From NCBI GenBank assembly GCA_948473335.1, contig CAOKXF010000005.1, positions 62,001 to 126,000 on the forward strand: a DNA stretch of 64,000 nt, read 5' to 3'. This DNA is from an uncultured Clostridium sp. GTDB taxonomy: Bacteria > Bacillota > Clostridia > TANB77 > CAG-508. How positions within the stretch are numbered: position 1 is the stretch's first letter; the number at the start of each line of letters is the position of its first letter. The translations under genes were made by a program, and so were the position numbers. Below are positions 55,772-64,000 of this stretch, one piece after another. The notes beneath the pieces were generated by a model, which did no database searches, was not told where the DNA came from, and saw nothing but the letters and a program-made list of their open reading frames with translations.

Positions 55772-56068
55772 TTATTTATCTGTTTCGTATATATCTTCTA
55801 TTATATCTTTTGCTCCTATTGTTGATACTTCATTTGTCTTTAGCAGATTTAATAATTCTTCTATTTCGTCTTCTTCTTTTGTTAATTTTTCTATTTGTAT
55901 TCTGTCTTCTATTATTCTATATTCTTTTTTTATTATTTCAACTCCGTAATTTTTTTCCCCTTTTTCTTCATCTGTTGTTTTGTAATATTCTACTTTTATT
56001 GGATATTTTATTCCTTCTTCTTCCAAGTCTTTTTCGTTTATATAAATTTCTCCAAAAAAAGTTTTCAC
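55772..56068 (-). CDS. DUF6514 family protein
   Basis: The 98-residue acidic protein begins with GTG 56068, because AAAGGAGAGGG lies immediately upstream. The pattern of strands IKVEYYKTTDEE, YGVEIIKKEY and the C-terminal helical IEELLNLLKTNEV resembles DUF6514 from Clostridia. The function is unknown. It lies just upstream of topA on the same strand. Confidence 0.7.
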   Translation of the reverse strand: MKTFFGEIYINEKDLEEEGIKYPIKVEYYKTTDEEKGEKNYGVEIIKKEYRIIEDRIQIEKLTKEEDEIEELLNLLKTNEVSTIGAKDIIEDIYETDK

Positions 56069-56230
56069 TTTTCCCTCTCCTTTCTTTTGTAATCGCCTTA
56101 TAATATAATACACTTCTTTAATTTTTGCAAGCATTTTATTTTAATATAGTATTTTTTTTAGGTAACTTGCCTTTTTTATTACAAATTTGACATTTTTTTT
56201 GCAAAATTAAAGATAAGTGTATTCACTTAT

Positions 56231-56914
56231 CTAATCTATATATTTTATTATCTCATTATATATCTCTTCATGTATATCTTCTATACTTCTTATATTTCCA
56301 TCTATCACACATTTTACCTCATACCAATCATACTTATCCACTAATCCACATGCTGCTTCATATGCATCTTTTAAATGTTCACTGTCTCTTTCATGTATAT
56401 CTTTCTTTTGCTCATGTGTAATTTTATTTTCTCTATTTTCTATTAATTTTATTGCGTATTCAGTTGGCATATTCAAAAAAATAGCTTTAGTTGGCACAGG
56501 CAATCCATATAAATTAAATTCAAAGTCCCATAACCAATTTAAAAACTTCTCTCTCTCATTCTTGTCTTTTATTTTTCCAGCTTGATGTACCATATTTGCT
56601 GTTGTATATCTATCTGCTAATATTATTCCTCCATTTTTATAGTACTCTTCTAATTGTGTTTTATATGTTGCATATCTGTCTGCTGCATAAAATGTTGATG
56701 CTATATATGGACTTATTTCTTTTGCATTCTCTCCAAATTTTCCTCCCAAATACATTTTTACTAATGATGATGATTCACTTTCATAATTTGGAAAACTTAC
56801 TACTCTTATATCCTTTCCTTCTTCTTTCAATCTTTCTACTACTTTTTCAAATTGGGTTTGCTTACCACTTCCATCTGTTCCATCTATTACAAATAGTTTT
56901 CCCATTTTGCTCAT
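56231..56914 (-). CDS. tmk: dTMP kinase / deoxynucleoside monophosphate kinase
   Basis: The 227-residue P-loop kinase has the Walker A motif GTDGSGKQTQ (about 12-21), the DRYTTANM DRX-type motif (about 97-104) and a lid region with basic residues (ENRENKIT). It phosphorylates dTMP in dTTP synthesis. It is longer than E. coli Tmk and of the type common in Clostridia. The start may be ATG 56914 or the Met at codon 4. A leader terminator hairpin lies just upstream. Confidence 0.92.
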   Translation of the reverse strand: MSKMGKLFVIDGTDGSGKQTQFEKVVERLKEEGKDIRVVSFPNYESESSSLVKMYLGGKFGENAKEISPYIASTFYAADRYATYKTQLEEYYKNGGIILADRYTTANMVHQAGKIKDKNEREKFLNWLWDFEFNLYGLPVPTKAIFLNMPTEYAIKLIENRENKITHEQKKDIHERDSEHLKDAYEAACGLVDKYDWYEVKCVIDGNIRSIEDIHEEIYNEIIKYID

Positions 56915-56932
56915 ATCCTTTCATTTAGTTTT

Positions 56933-56973
56933 AAAAAGAGAACTAGATAACTGGTTGAGAAGAAATCTAGTTC
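56933..56973 (-). terminator. Attenuator-like hairpin in the tmk leader
   Basis: On the minus strand GAACTAGAT pairs with ATCTAGTTC (56965-56973 with 56940-56948) and is followed by TCTTTTT (56933-56939). It sits about 20 bp before the tmk start, so readthrough would control kinase expression. Confidence 0.6.
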
Positions 56974-57012
56974 AATAAACGGTTTTTACATAAATATATG
57001 ATTTACAATGTA

Positions 57013-57042
57013 AATATAGCAAATAATCATATAAAATGTCAA
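57013..57042 (-). promoter_or_regulatory. tmk promoter
   Basis: On the minus strand TTGACA (57037-57042) and TATATT (57013-57018) are 18 bp apart, upstream of the leader hairpin. Confidence 0.65.
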
Positions 57043-57123
57043 TATTTTTTTATAATTTTTTTACAATTTATAAAAATCAAGAATAACTTTATCATATATA
57101 AGCTCAATACATCATAGTTTTAG

Positions 57124-57152
57124 TTGACATATTATGTAAATGCTGTTATAAT
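57124..57152 (+). promoter_or_regulatory. Promoter of the 57.2 kb orphan gene
   Basis: TTGACA (57124-57129) and TATAAT (57147-57152) with a 17-bp spacer form a full consensus promoter. Confidence 0.9.
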
Positions 57153-57212
57153 TATGACCAATGTAACTATAAACCATGTTTCACGCCATTTTTTTGGCAG
57201 AAAGGGAATTAA

Positions 57213-57596
57213 ATGATAACGTTTTTAACATGGGGATACTTAATAGTAGGAATAGCTCTTTACGTGTATTTTACTAGAAAACTATTTTTGTTCAAAGATT
57301 CAGACTTTTCACTTCCAGAAATAGGTGCAATTAGTGTTCATCACTTTATATTAGCACTATTAGTTACCATATTAATTATCATAATATATATTACATTTTT
57401 GCGGATATTAAAAAATGAATTTAAAAATATTTATGATAATCTTTTGGAAGAATTTTTAGAAAAGTCGAAAAATACTTTTAGAAAATTTGGGCGATGTATA
57501 ATAGTTTTTGTATCAGAATGCGGCTGGTTCCTTCTTTATTTCATGCTAGGAATAATCATTTGTTTTAAAGCATTTATATTTATATGTTCTATATAA
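57213..57596 (+). CDS. Orphan membrane protein (127 residues)
   Basis: The product has three hydrophobic segments (about 5-24, 43-66 and 100-124) and a charged helix between (about 67-90, KNEFKNIYDNLLEEF). No family is recognised. It starts after AAAGGGA. With a full-consensus promoter and a perfect 17-bp terminator (57612-57660) it is a free-standing expression unit, and uses CGG once, a codon native genes here nearly avoid. It resembles the other orphans in build, although its composition is less extreme. Confidence 0.7.
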   Translation: MITFLTWGYLIVGIALYVYFTRKLFLFKDSDFSLPEIGAISVHHFILALLVTILIIIIYITFLRILKNEFKNIYDNLLEEFLEKSKNTFRKFGRCIIVFVSECGWFLLYFMLGIIICFKAFIFICSI

Positions 57597-57611
57597 TATA
57601 AGTTGAAATGT

Positions 57612-57660
57612 GAAATGCAGCTAATACTTTATGTTTACCATAGAGTATTAGCTGCATTTC
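57612..57660 (+). terminator. Terminator of the 57.2 kb orphan gene
   Basis: A perfect 17-bp stem (57612-57628 with 57644-57660) is followed by GAATTAAATTGTTTTTT. Confidence 0.9.
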
Positions 57661-57801
57661 GAATTAAATTGTTTTTTACTGGCTCTGATATTTAACACAT
57701 TCAATAAAAATCAACATTATTATCAGTATTCATGAAAAAAGTGTTATATCAAGTATATTTTTATAACATCTCTAGCAATTTTTACTTTTTTATAAAATTA
57801 A

Positions 57802-57827
57802 AAGACCTTACTTAAATGTAAGATCTT
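57802..57827 (-). terminator. Terminator after the 57.9 kb gene
   Basis: AAGACCTTAC pairs with GTAAGATCTT with one mismatch, and on the minus strand a TTAATTTTAT tract follows. Confidence 0.6.
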
Positions 57828-57867
57828 CTTTATCTTTTGTTAGAATTTATTTCAAAGGATTCGATTT

Positions 57868-58818
57868 CTAATTTTCTCCTCTTCCTTCAGGTAATGCATT
57901 TGAAGGAACTTCTATCTTTATCTTTATTCTTGTTATGAAAGTTAATGCTTTAACTAACTTACTACCTTTAATTTTTTGCCATAATGTTGGTTTAGCTTCT
58001 ACAGTTGTTTCATCTTGATATGCTTGTAATTCTTCTGTTGCAGATGTTTGTTCTACTGCAGTTATATCTCCTGTAGTTGCAGCTGCTACTATATTTGTTG
58101 GTTGTTCTACTGTTTCTGTATTAGCTTTTACTTCTGTTGCTACTCCCATTTCTTCAGCTGTTGCTTCTTCAACATCTACTCCATTTCCTTCTTCTGTTGG
58201 AGATGGTATTACTTTTAATGCATCTGCTACTTCAATTCCAATGTAACTTAGAGCTTTTGATTTATCCTCTATTCTTTCCATATCTATTTCTATATGTAGA
58301 TTTGCTTCTAAATTATTTATACGAGCTGTTATAAGTTTTTCTGCATCTTGATAATTTTGAACATCTTTTTTTCTTGCTCTTCCTACTACATTTAAAGCTT
58401 CTATTACATCTTCAGAGAATTCTGAAGCTATTGCTTTTACTTCATCTTTCCAAGATTTATCTTTATTTTCTGCTAATTTAAATGCATCTCTTAACTTTCC
58501 AGCTGATTGTATATTTTCTTCTCTTTGTCTTATTAGTTCTGAAACCTTTTTTGTGTTTTCTTCAAATTGACTTGTTGCTGTTTCAACTAATCCATAAGCT
58601 GCTTTGTATACACTTGTTGGAAAATTCCTCTTTTTTGGATATTCTATTAAATATGCTTTTATTGATTCTATTAAATCTTTAAAGTATGTATCTTCATATA
58701 ATTGTACAATTTGTTTTTTGTTATTTGGATTAATCATTTTTTGTATTTTATCTATATTTGATAATATCTTCTCCTCAGTTATAACCATTCTAACATTTAC
58801 TATGCCAGTTTTAGACAT
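57868..58818 (-). CDS. Unknown 316-residue helical protein with acidic linker
   Basis: The first 190 residues are helical with coiled-coil patterns (FEENTKKVSELIRQREENI). Residues about 200-270 are low-complexity and acidic, rich in Glu, Thr, Ala and Val. The end (about 275-316) is basic and hydrophobic (KIKGSKLVKALTFITRIKIKIEV), perhaps a membrane-binding amphipathic helix. No domain is recognised. It has GGAGG and a promoter (TTGTAG, 17 bp, TATAAT at 58861-58889). It may belong to a cytoskeletal or surface-tethering class, but this is a guess. Confidence 0.7.
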   Translation of the reverse strand: MSKTGIVNVRMVITEEKILSNIDKIQKMINPNNKKQIVQLYEDTYFKDLIESIKAYLIEYPKKRNFPTSVYKAAYGLVETATSQFEENTKKVSELIRQREENIQSAGKLRDAFKLAENKDKSWKDEVKAIASEFSEDVIEALNVVGRARKKDVQNYQDAEKLITARINNLEANLHIEIDMERIEDKSKALSYIGIEVADALKVIPSPTEEGNGVDVEEATAEEMGVATEVKANTETVEQPTNIVAAATTGDITAVEQTSATEELQAYQDETTVEAKPTLWQKIKGSKLVKALTFITRIKIKIEVPSNALPEGRGEN

Positions 58819-58860
58819 TGTAAATACCTCCTTCTTATGTAGTTCCCTAATTCATTTATT

Positions 58861-58889
58861 ATTATACACTATCTTACAAAAAACTACAA
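58861..58889 (-). promoter_or_regulatory. Promoter of the 57.9 kb gene
   Basis: On the minus strand TTGTAG (58884-58889) and TATAAT (58861-58866) are 17 bp apart. Confidence 0.65.
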
Positions 58890-59009
58890 TAGTAAATTCT
58901 ACCTTTTTTGTTTACATTTTCATTACAGAAATATTACAATTATATTACAAAGTTTACATTTTTCTATAAGAAACGGTTTACATATAATTTCTTATATCCG
59001 TAATATATA

Positions 59010-60728
59010 TTATTTTTCATTACTTATAATTCTCTTAATCTCTTCATGTCTCTTGACTTTAAGAGTTGTAGTTTTTATTAATTCTTCCTCTGTTATAATC
59101 AAATCTCTAATATATTTATACGCAGGCATTGTTTTGTTAATTTTCTTTATCTCTTCCCAGATAAATTCTTTTATTTTATCTTCTTCTTCAATATTGTATA
59201 ATTCTTTCATTTGTTCTTTATCATATACTACTTTTGCAGCTATACTTAAGTCTCCATTGTCTGGTTTTCCATATATTATTGATTCCTTTATTCCTTCTAT
59301 TTTATTTATAAGAATTTCTATTTCTTCTGGATATATATTCTTTCCATTTTGTAATACTATGACATTTTTCTTTCTTCCTGATATATATATATAACCATCT
59401 CTATCTATCCTTGCTAAATCCCCTGTATGGAACCATCCATCTTCTTCTATCGCCTCTTTTGTAGCTTCTTCATTATTGTAATAACCTAGCATTACTGTTG
59501 GTCCTTTTGCCAATAATTCTCCTATTCCATCTTCATTAGGTTCTTCAATTCTTACTTCGATACTTGGAAATTTCTTTCCTATTGATCCTAATCTCCTTTG
59601 CTTTGTAAGCTCTGCTGCTATTACTGGTGATGTTTCTGTAAGTCCATATCCTTGTACTAGATTAAATCCTAATTCATTAAATCCTTTTTCGGTTACTGGA
59701 TCTAATGCTGCACCTCCTGCTACCATTAATCTAATTTTTCCACCTAGATTTTCATGTATTTCCATAAAAATTTTCTTTCTTATGTCTATCCCTAGTTTTA
59801 ATAATAATTGAGTTATTTTTATTCCTTTTTTTACTGTTTCTGTTTTTCCTTTTTTATCTATTCCTTGTAATAGCTTTCTATACATTATATCAAATACTGC
59901 TGGTACTGAAATTATTGCTGTAATCTGATATTCTTTTAAATTATCTGCCATATGTTTTACTCCATCACAATAAGCAATCATACATCCAATTGATATTGGG
60001 TATAGAAAACCTACAGTACATTCAAACACGTGGTGTAAAGGTAAGAACGATAACATTCTATCAGTTTCATCTAATTCAAATGTTGATCTTATATCCATTA
60101 CATTGTTTATAATGTTTTTATGTGATAACATTACAGCTTTTGAAATTGATGTCGTTCCAGATGTAAATAACATTATTCCCATCTCTTCAGGATTTATTTT
60201 TGCATCAATAAATCTTGTATCTCCATTAATTACTAATTCTTTCCCCATTTTTAATATATCTTTTTCTGAATATACCTTTTCTGTATTACTTTCTTCATCC
60301 ATTGAAATAAAATATTTAACTTGAGTTGTTCCTCTTTGTCTTATATCTTCCATTATTTCATCATATTTCTTTGAATAAAAAATGGCTTTTACTTCTGAAC
60401 GTATCATTAAACTTTCTATTTCATTTGCTGGTAATGATTTATCTAATGGTACTACTATTCCTGTTCCTGCTGCTATTGCTAAATATGCTAAACTCCATTC
60501 ATATCTATTTTCTGATATTACTGCTATTCTTTCTCCTTTTAGACCTAAGTCTATTAATCCTGTTCCTAATTGTTTTATCTGTTGCCTAAATTCTTTATGT
60601 GTTATTACTTCATATTTTCCTTCTTCTATTTTTAACTTATATGCTGGTCTATCTTTATACATTTCTTCTGTTTTGTCTAACATATCTTTTAAATCTGTAA
60701 ATCTCATTTTTCTCATTTCTTTCAACAT
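59010..60728 (-). CDS. Long-chain acyl-CoA synthetase (AMP-dependent ligase), copy 2
   Basis: The 572-residue ligase has the same build as copy 1 (33713-35410): IMLFTSGTTSISK (about 187-199), VQGYGLTETSP, FHTGDLARI and the C-terminal GRKKNVIVLQ with Lys in TTTLKVKRHEE. It activates fatty or other carboxylic acids for CoA transfer. It is preceded by a TetR gene with 37 bp between them, so it is probably under fatty-acid-linked repression. The two copies may differ in chain length or in providing acyl-CoA to other enzymes, but sequence does not tell. Confidence 0.9.
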   Translation of the reverse strand: MLKEMRKMRFTDLKDMLDKTEEMYKDRPAYKLKIEEGKYEVITHKEFRQQIKQLGTGLIDLGLKGERIAVISENRYEWSLAYLAIAAGTGIVVPLDKSLPANEIESLMIRSEVKAIFYSKKYDEIMEDIRQRGTTQVKYFISMDEESNTEKVYSEKDILKMGKELVINGDTRFIDAKINPEEMGIMLFTSGTTSISKAVMLSHKNIINNVMDIRSTFELDETDRMLSFLPLHHVFECTVGFLYPISIGCMIAYCDGVKHMADNLKEYQITAIISVPAVFDIMYRKLLQGIDKKGKTETVKKGIKITQLLLKLGIDIRKKIFMEIHENLGGKIRLMVAGGAALDPVTEKGFNELGFNLVQGYGLTETSPVIAAELTKQRRLGSIGKKFPSIEVRIEEPNEDGIGELLAKGPTVMLGYYNNEEATKEAIEEDGWFHTGDLARIDRDGYIYISGRKKNVIVLQNGKNIYPEEIEILINKIEGIKESIIYGKPDNGDLSIAAKVVYDKEQMKELYNIEEEDKIKEFIWEEIKKINKTMPAYKYIRDLIITEEELIKTTTLKVKRHEEIKRIISNEK

Positions 60729-60765
60729 ATCCTTTTACTTTCCTTTCACTTTTCCCAGTATAATT

Positions 60766-61329
60766 TTATTTTAGACCTTTTATAATGGTTTCTTCAAATT
60801 CATAATATAAACGCATTATATCAAATTCGTTTTCTAATCTTGTTTTATATACTAAGCTTGAACATATTAATCCATATATTTCTGATGCTATCACTTGTGG
60901 ATTTCCTGCTTTTATTTCTCCTTTTTCAATTCCTTCTCTTACAATATCTTCTATTTTCTTTATATATTCAAATATATGTTGCTTACATTTTTTATTTCTC
61001 TCTTCTTTTCCCCAAAATTGGCTTAACAATATTGTTATTAAATTTTCATATTTTGCTACTATTTTTATTTGTATTAATATGATAGCTTTTATTTTGTCAA
61101 TTTCATTATTTAATTTAGCAGTTTTTATATCTATACTATTATGTAATAATTTCATTCCCTCTTCTACTAGGAAATTAAATATTTCTTCTTTGCTTGTAAA
61201 ATGATAATATAATGTTCCTTTTGCCACTCCTACTGTTGCAGTTATTTCTTCTATGCTAGTTGCATCATATCCTTTTTCTGCAAATAATTTCATAGAGGCT
61301 TCAAATATTTTTCTTTTTGTTTTATTCAT
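60766..61329 (-). CDS. TetR/AcrR family transcriptional regulator
   Basis: The 187-residue protein has the N-terminal TetR helix-turn-helix (about 1-47, with AEKGYDATSIEEITATVGVAKGTLYYHF spanning it) and a helical ligand domain. It is co-directional with and just upstream of the acyl-CoA ligase, like FadR/YsiA-type repressors of fatty-acid use. The inducer is unknown. Its own promoter region has no clear palindrome of the kind seen at 35427-35441. Confidence 0.93.
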   Translation of the reverse strand: MNKTKRKIFEASMKLFAEKGYDATSIEEITATVGVAKGTLYYHFTSKEEIFNFLVEEGMKLLHNSIDIKTAKLNNEIDKIKAIILIQIKIVAKYENLITILLSQFWGKEERNKKCKQHIFEYIKKIEDIVREGIEKGEIKAGNPQVIASEIYGLICSSLVYKTRLENEFDIMRLYYEFEETIIKGLK

Positions 61330-61519
61330 ATTTTTTCCTTTCTATTTATATTTTCGTCTCTTTTTATTCTTAGGGAAACAATTACTTGATTACTTGTTGT
61401 GCTAAAAAAATTTTTTTCTTTTCCTATTATATATAATTTTTTTTATTTCTGCAATAGCTTTGACCAGTTTTTCTAGTATATTTATTTTTTATCCGTATAT
61501 CCGTAAGTGTTCAGGATTT

Positions 61520-63286
61520 TTATTTTTCTATTAATTTAAAATCTACTCTTCTATATTGTTTACTTGCATCTATTACTTCTACTGTTAATTTATCACCTAT
61601 TTTGAATTCTCTTTTTGTTCTCTCTCCTATTAACATTTTATTTATATCATCATATATATAATAATCATTATCTAAATTTTCAAATCTTATTAATCCCTCA
61701 ATTGTATTTTCTAGTTCTACAAATATTCCAAAACTTGTAACTGATGATACTATTCCTTCATACTGTTCTCCTATTTTATTTTCCATATATTCAGCTTTTT
61801 TTATTTTCTCCGCTTCCCTTTCTACTTTTGTTGCTATTTTTTCTCTCTCTGATGAATGGAATGCTCTTTTTCCAGCTCTTTTATTGTATTTTTCTAAAAA
61901 CCAATCATCTACTGCATAATCTTTTTCAATATATTTTGAAATTATTCTATGTATAAATAAATCTGGATATCTTCTTATTGGAGATGTAAAATGGCAATAA
62001 TATTTACTAGCTATACCAAAGTGTCCTTTATTTTCTGCTTCATATGTCGCTACTTTTAATGTTCTTAATATTAAGTTTGATACTACCTTTTCTTCTGGCT
62101 TTCCTTTCACCTTATCTAATACTTTTGAGAATTCTTTTGGATGTATATTGTCCTTATTAGCTAATATTCTGTATCCAAAATTATGTAAAAATTTATTTAA
62201 TTCTTGTACCTTTTCTAAGTCTGGCTCCTCATGTACTCTATATATAAATGGTGCTTCTAACCAATAAAATCTCTCAGCTACTGTTTCATTCGCTATTAGC
62301 ATAAATTGTTCTATTATTTCATGTGCAAATGTTGTTTCATATTTTTCTACTTTAATTGGTCTTCCTTTTTGATCTAATTCTATTTTTGTTTCTGGTATGT
62401 CTAAATTCAAATATCCTTGTTCTTTTCTCTTATTTTTTAATATATTTGCTAATTCTGCCATAATTTCAAATTCATTTATATATTTTTCATATTTTATTAA
62501 TACTTCTTCATCTGTCTTGTCCAATATTTTTTGTACATCAGTATAATTCATTCTCTCCGTTACTTTTATAATAGATTTATATATGTCTGATGATACTACT
62601 ATCCCTTTTGGGTTTATTTCCATTGTACATGACAATGCAAATCTGTCTTGCCCTGCATTTAAACTGCATATTCCATTTGATAATTCTCTTGGTAACATCG
62701 GTATTACTCTACCTAGCATATATATACTTGTCCCTCTTAAATTTGCTTCTCTGTCTAGTTCTGTTTTTTCTCTTACATAATTGCTCACATCAGCTATATG
62801 CACATCTAATTTATAGTATCCGTTCTCTAATTTTTCTACTTTTACAGCATCGTCTAAATCTTTTGCATCTTCTCCATCTATTGTAAATACTACTTCTCCT
62901 CTTAAATCTCTTCTTCCCTTTTTTTCTTTTTCTTGTATTTGTTGTTCTATTTGCTTTGCCTCTTTTACTACTTCTTCTGGAAACTTGTATGGTAATTCAT
63001 ATTCTTTTATTAATGATAGCATATCTACTCCTGCTTCATTTACTCCTCCTATTACCTCTACAATTCTTCCCTCTGGCTTTTTCCCGTTTTTTGCTTGTTT
63101 TTTTATTTCTACTATTACTTTATGGTTGTTTCTTGCTTTTCCAAAGTTTGCTTTTGGTATGAATATGTCTGTTTTTATTTTTTTGTCATCTGGTACTACA
63201 AATCCAAAACTTTTACTGTTAATAAATGTTCCTACTATTCTATTGTCTTTCATTAATGTACCTTCTATTTTATTATTTTTAATCAT
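61520..63286 (-). CDS. rnr: Ribonuclease R (N-terminally short form)
   Basis: The 588-residue 3'-to-5' exoribonuclease has one cold-shock OB domain (about 14-65, VPDDKKIKTDIFIPKANF), the RNB catalytic domain (about 125-470, with TIDGEDAKDLDDAV holding the metal Asp cluster) and a C-terminal S1 domain (about 505-586). The usual N-terminal helix-turn-helix and first OB domain are missing: the product starts IEGTL and joins directly to IVGTF of the second OB. A ribosome site (AGAGGAAAAG) precedes the ATG, so the short form seems genuine. It is downstream of secG, the usual order. Confidence 0.93.
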   Translation of the reverse strand: MIKNNKIEGTLMKDNRIVGTFINSKSFGFVVPDDKKIKTDIFIPKANFGKARNNHKVIVEIKKQAKNGKKPEGRIVEVIGGVNEAGVDMLSLIKEYELPYKFPEEVVKEAKQIEQQIQEKEKKGRRDLRGEVVFTIDGEDAKDLDDAVKVEKLENGYYKLDVHIADVSNYVREKTELDREANLRGTSIYMLGRVIPMLPRELSNGICSLNAGQDRFALSCTMEINPKGIVVSSDIYKSIIKVTERMNYTDVQKILDKTDEEVLIKYEKYINEFEIMAELANILKNKRKEQGYLNLDIPETKIELDQKGRPIKVEKYETTFAHEIIEQFMLIANETVAERFYWLEAPFIYRVHEEPDLEKVQELNKFLHNFGYRILANKDNIHPKEFSKVLDKVKGKPEEKVVSNLILRTLKVATYEAENKGHFGIASKYYCHFTSPIRRYPDLFIHRIISKYIEKDYAVDDWFLEKYNKRAGKRAFHSSEREKIATKVEREAEKIKKAEYMENKIGEQYEGIVSSVTSFGIFVELENTIEGLIRFENLDNDYYIYDDINKMLIGERTKREFKIGDKLTVEVIDASKQYRRVDFKLIEK

Positions 63287-63380
63287 CTTTTCCTCTCTTT
63301 CTCTTAATATTTATTACTTCTTTCTCATTTTTAAATTATTTTCGAAAGTTATGCAAACTATAGGATTTATATATTTAAGT

Positions 63381-63419
63381 AAAAATCGTTACTTAGGTGT
63401 ATTCTAAATAACGATTTTT
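63381..63419 (-). terminator. Hairpin between secG and rnr
   Basis: AAAAATCGTTA (63381-63391) pairs with TAACGATTTTT (63409-63419). Termination may be partial, since rnr follows in the same direction. Confidence 0.55.
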
Positions 63420-63429
63420 GAATTATTAA

Positions 63430-63678
63430 CTATATTGGATATACTATCGCTAATGCTATTGATACTATTGCAAAAGCTATTCCAAGTATTATTGTCCACC
63501 TTTTTTGTTTTCCTTCTTTTGTTCTTCCTTTGTTTTGTTCAAAGAAGTTACTTGATGATGAACCTGTTATTGTTGATGTTAAACCTTCATCTTCTTTTGA
63601 TTGTATCATTGATAATACTATAAGTGCTAGACATATTATTATATCAATTATTATTAATATTATTTTTATTACTTGCAT
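63430..63678 (-). CDS. secG: Protein translocase subunit SecG
   Basis: The 82-residue SecG has two transmembrane helices (about 4-22 and 62-81) with the conserved LIVLSMIQSKEDEGL motif between, then a short Ser/Gly-rich loop. It supports SecYE in protein export. The ATG follows AGGAGG. secG-rnr is a widespread order in Firmicutes. Confidence 0.95.
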   Translation of the reverse strand: MQVIKIILIIIDIIICLALIVLSMIQSKEDEGLTSTITGSSSSNFFEQNKGRTKEGKQKRWTIILGIAFAIVSIALAIVYPI

Positions 63679-63736
63679 TATTGTTCCTCCCTATATTTTG
63701 TCTTTCAACATATGTTAATATTCTAACATATTTATA

Positions 63737-63976
63737 TCAAAAAATCAATGCCACAATACTAAAAATTATCACTTTTAGTGAAATTCCTATAAATGTACTA
63801 AAGTGAACACTCTTAATTCCTACTTTATTTAATCTTTCAAATCCATTTACTATTAATGTAATCTCCTCTTTATCAGATATTTCTATCTCTTCCATATATT
63901 CTTTTGCTAAATTTTTTGCTTTATACATCGCTTCATCTTCTAAATATATTCGTATCATATAATATATTAATGACAT
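63737..63976 (-). CDS. C-terminal part of an unknown membrane protein (window edge)
   Basis: A 79-residue open frame with a hydrophobic start, a charged Glu/Lys-rich middle and a C-terminal transmembrane helix (about 60-79). The frame stays open upstream of the first ATG to the end of the window (adding a further hydrophobic run), so the true N-terminus may lie outside. No family is recognised. Confidence 0.45.
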   Translation of the reverse strand: MSLIYYMIRIYLEDEAMYKAKNLAKEYMEEIEISDKEEITLIVNGFERLNKVGIKSVHFSTFIGISLKVIIFSIVALIF

Positions 63977-64000
63977 TATTAAAAATATATTTAATAATAA

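Noticed and set aside
58900..58975. Repeated GTTTACATTTT and ATTACA motifs upstream of the 59 kb ligase as a CRISPR or operator array
   Set aside because: Units are short, irregular and A+T-rich, without spacers or conserved symmetry; they probably reflect composition.
1..64000. Prophage or integrative element
   Set aside because: No integrase, terminase, capsid, portal, conjugation or transposase gene and no tRNA attachment site can be seen.

Overview
The window is a very A+T-rich chromosomal segment of a spore-forming, Gram-positive anaerobe of the class Clostridia, probably an uncultured gut lineage. The basis is gene content: a GerA-type germinant receptor subunit, a YtaF-type sporulation membrane protein, a Phe T-box leader, the PyrDB/PyrK dihydroorotate dehydrogenase pair, LexA, bifunctional RelA/SpoT and clostridial DUF families (DUF4364, DUF1836, DUF6514), with AGGAGG ribosome binding sites and TTGACA/TATAAT promoters throughout. 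No rRNA, tRNA, CRISPR array, prophage or transposase is visible. The genus assignment is open.

Layout: 0.1-3.6 kb (+) NfeD, SPFH protein, DUF4364 regulator and an HtrA protease. 3.8-12 kb (-) a membrane protein, a frameshifted metallo-beta-lactamase hydrolase, relA/spoT, recJ, a polysaccharide deacetylase and metG. 12.2-22.7 kb: orphan gene, gerA, lexA, rpmE, rpsT, a 6S-like RNA candidate, a cysteine synthase-like enzyme, a flavoprotein, a hemolysin III family protein and a frameshifted VanW protein. 22.7-33 kb: dtd, the T-box controlled pheS-pheT operon, a small Cys-rich membrane protein and the pyrC-pyrK-pyrD-pyrF-pyrE operon. 33-43 kb: an acyl-CoA ligase, DUF1836, a thioesterase, a P2-type ATPase, ytaF and a pair of paralogous orphan genes. 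41.4-50.8 kb: a 7TM histidine kinase and a 2464-residue NRPS. 50.9-64 kb: maf, a second HtrA, ylmH, topA, dTMP kinase, a second acyl-CoA ligase with a TetR regulator, rnr and secG.

The most notable system is the NRPS at 43.4-50.8 kb. It reads C-A-T-C-A-T-R with a terminal NAD(P)H-dependent reductase domain and no thioesterase, the architecture of enzymes that release dipeptide aldehydes (pyrazinone precursors and protease-inhibiting aldehydes). It is followed by an orphan sensor kinase with a multi-pass N-terminal sensor, which overlaps a 47-codon ORF by one base (TAATG).

A second theme is a set of short solitary genes (12.2, 19.1, 33.3, 40.4, 41.0 and 57.2 kb) with G+C-richer codon use than their neighbours, mostly with near-perfect promoters with 17-bp spacers and several with strong terminators. 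They look like separately acquired cargo. Four genes carry single-base frameshifts: two share the same lesion (an extra C making CCACGG from CCAGG) and two lack one A in a short A-run. This points to assembly indels as much as to real decay. A 28-bp palindromic repeat occurs three times (27.6, 28.3 and 33.7 kb).
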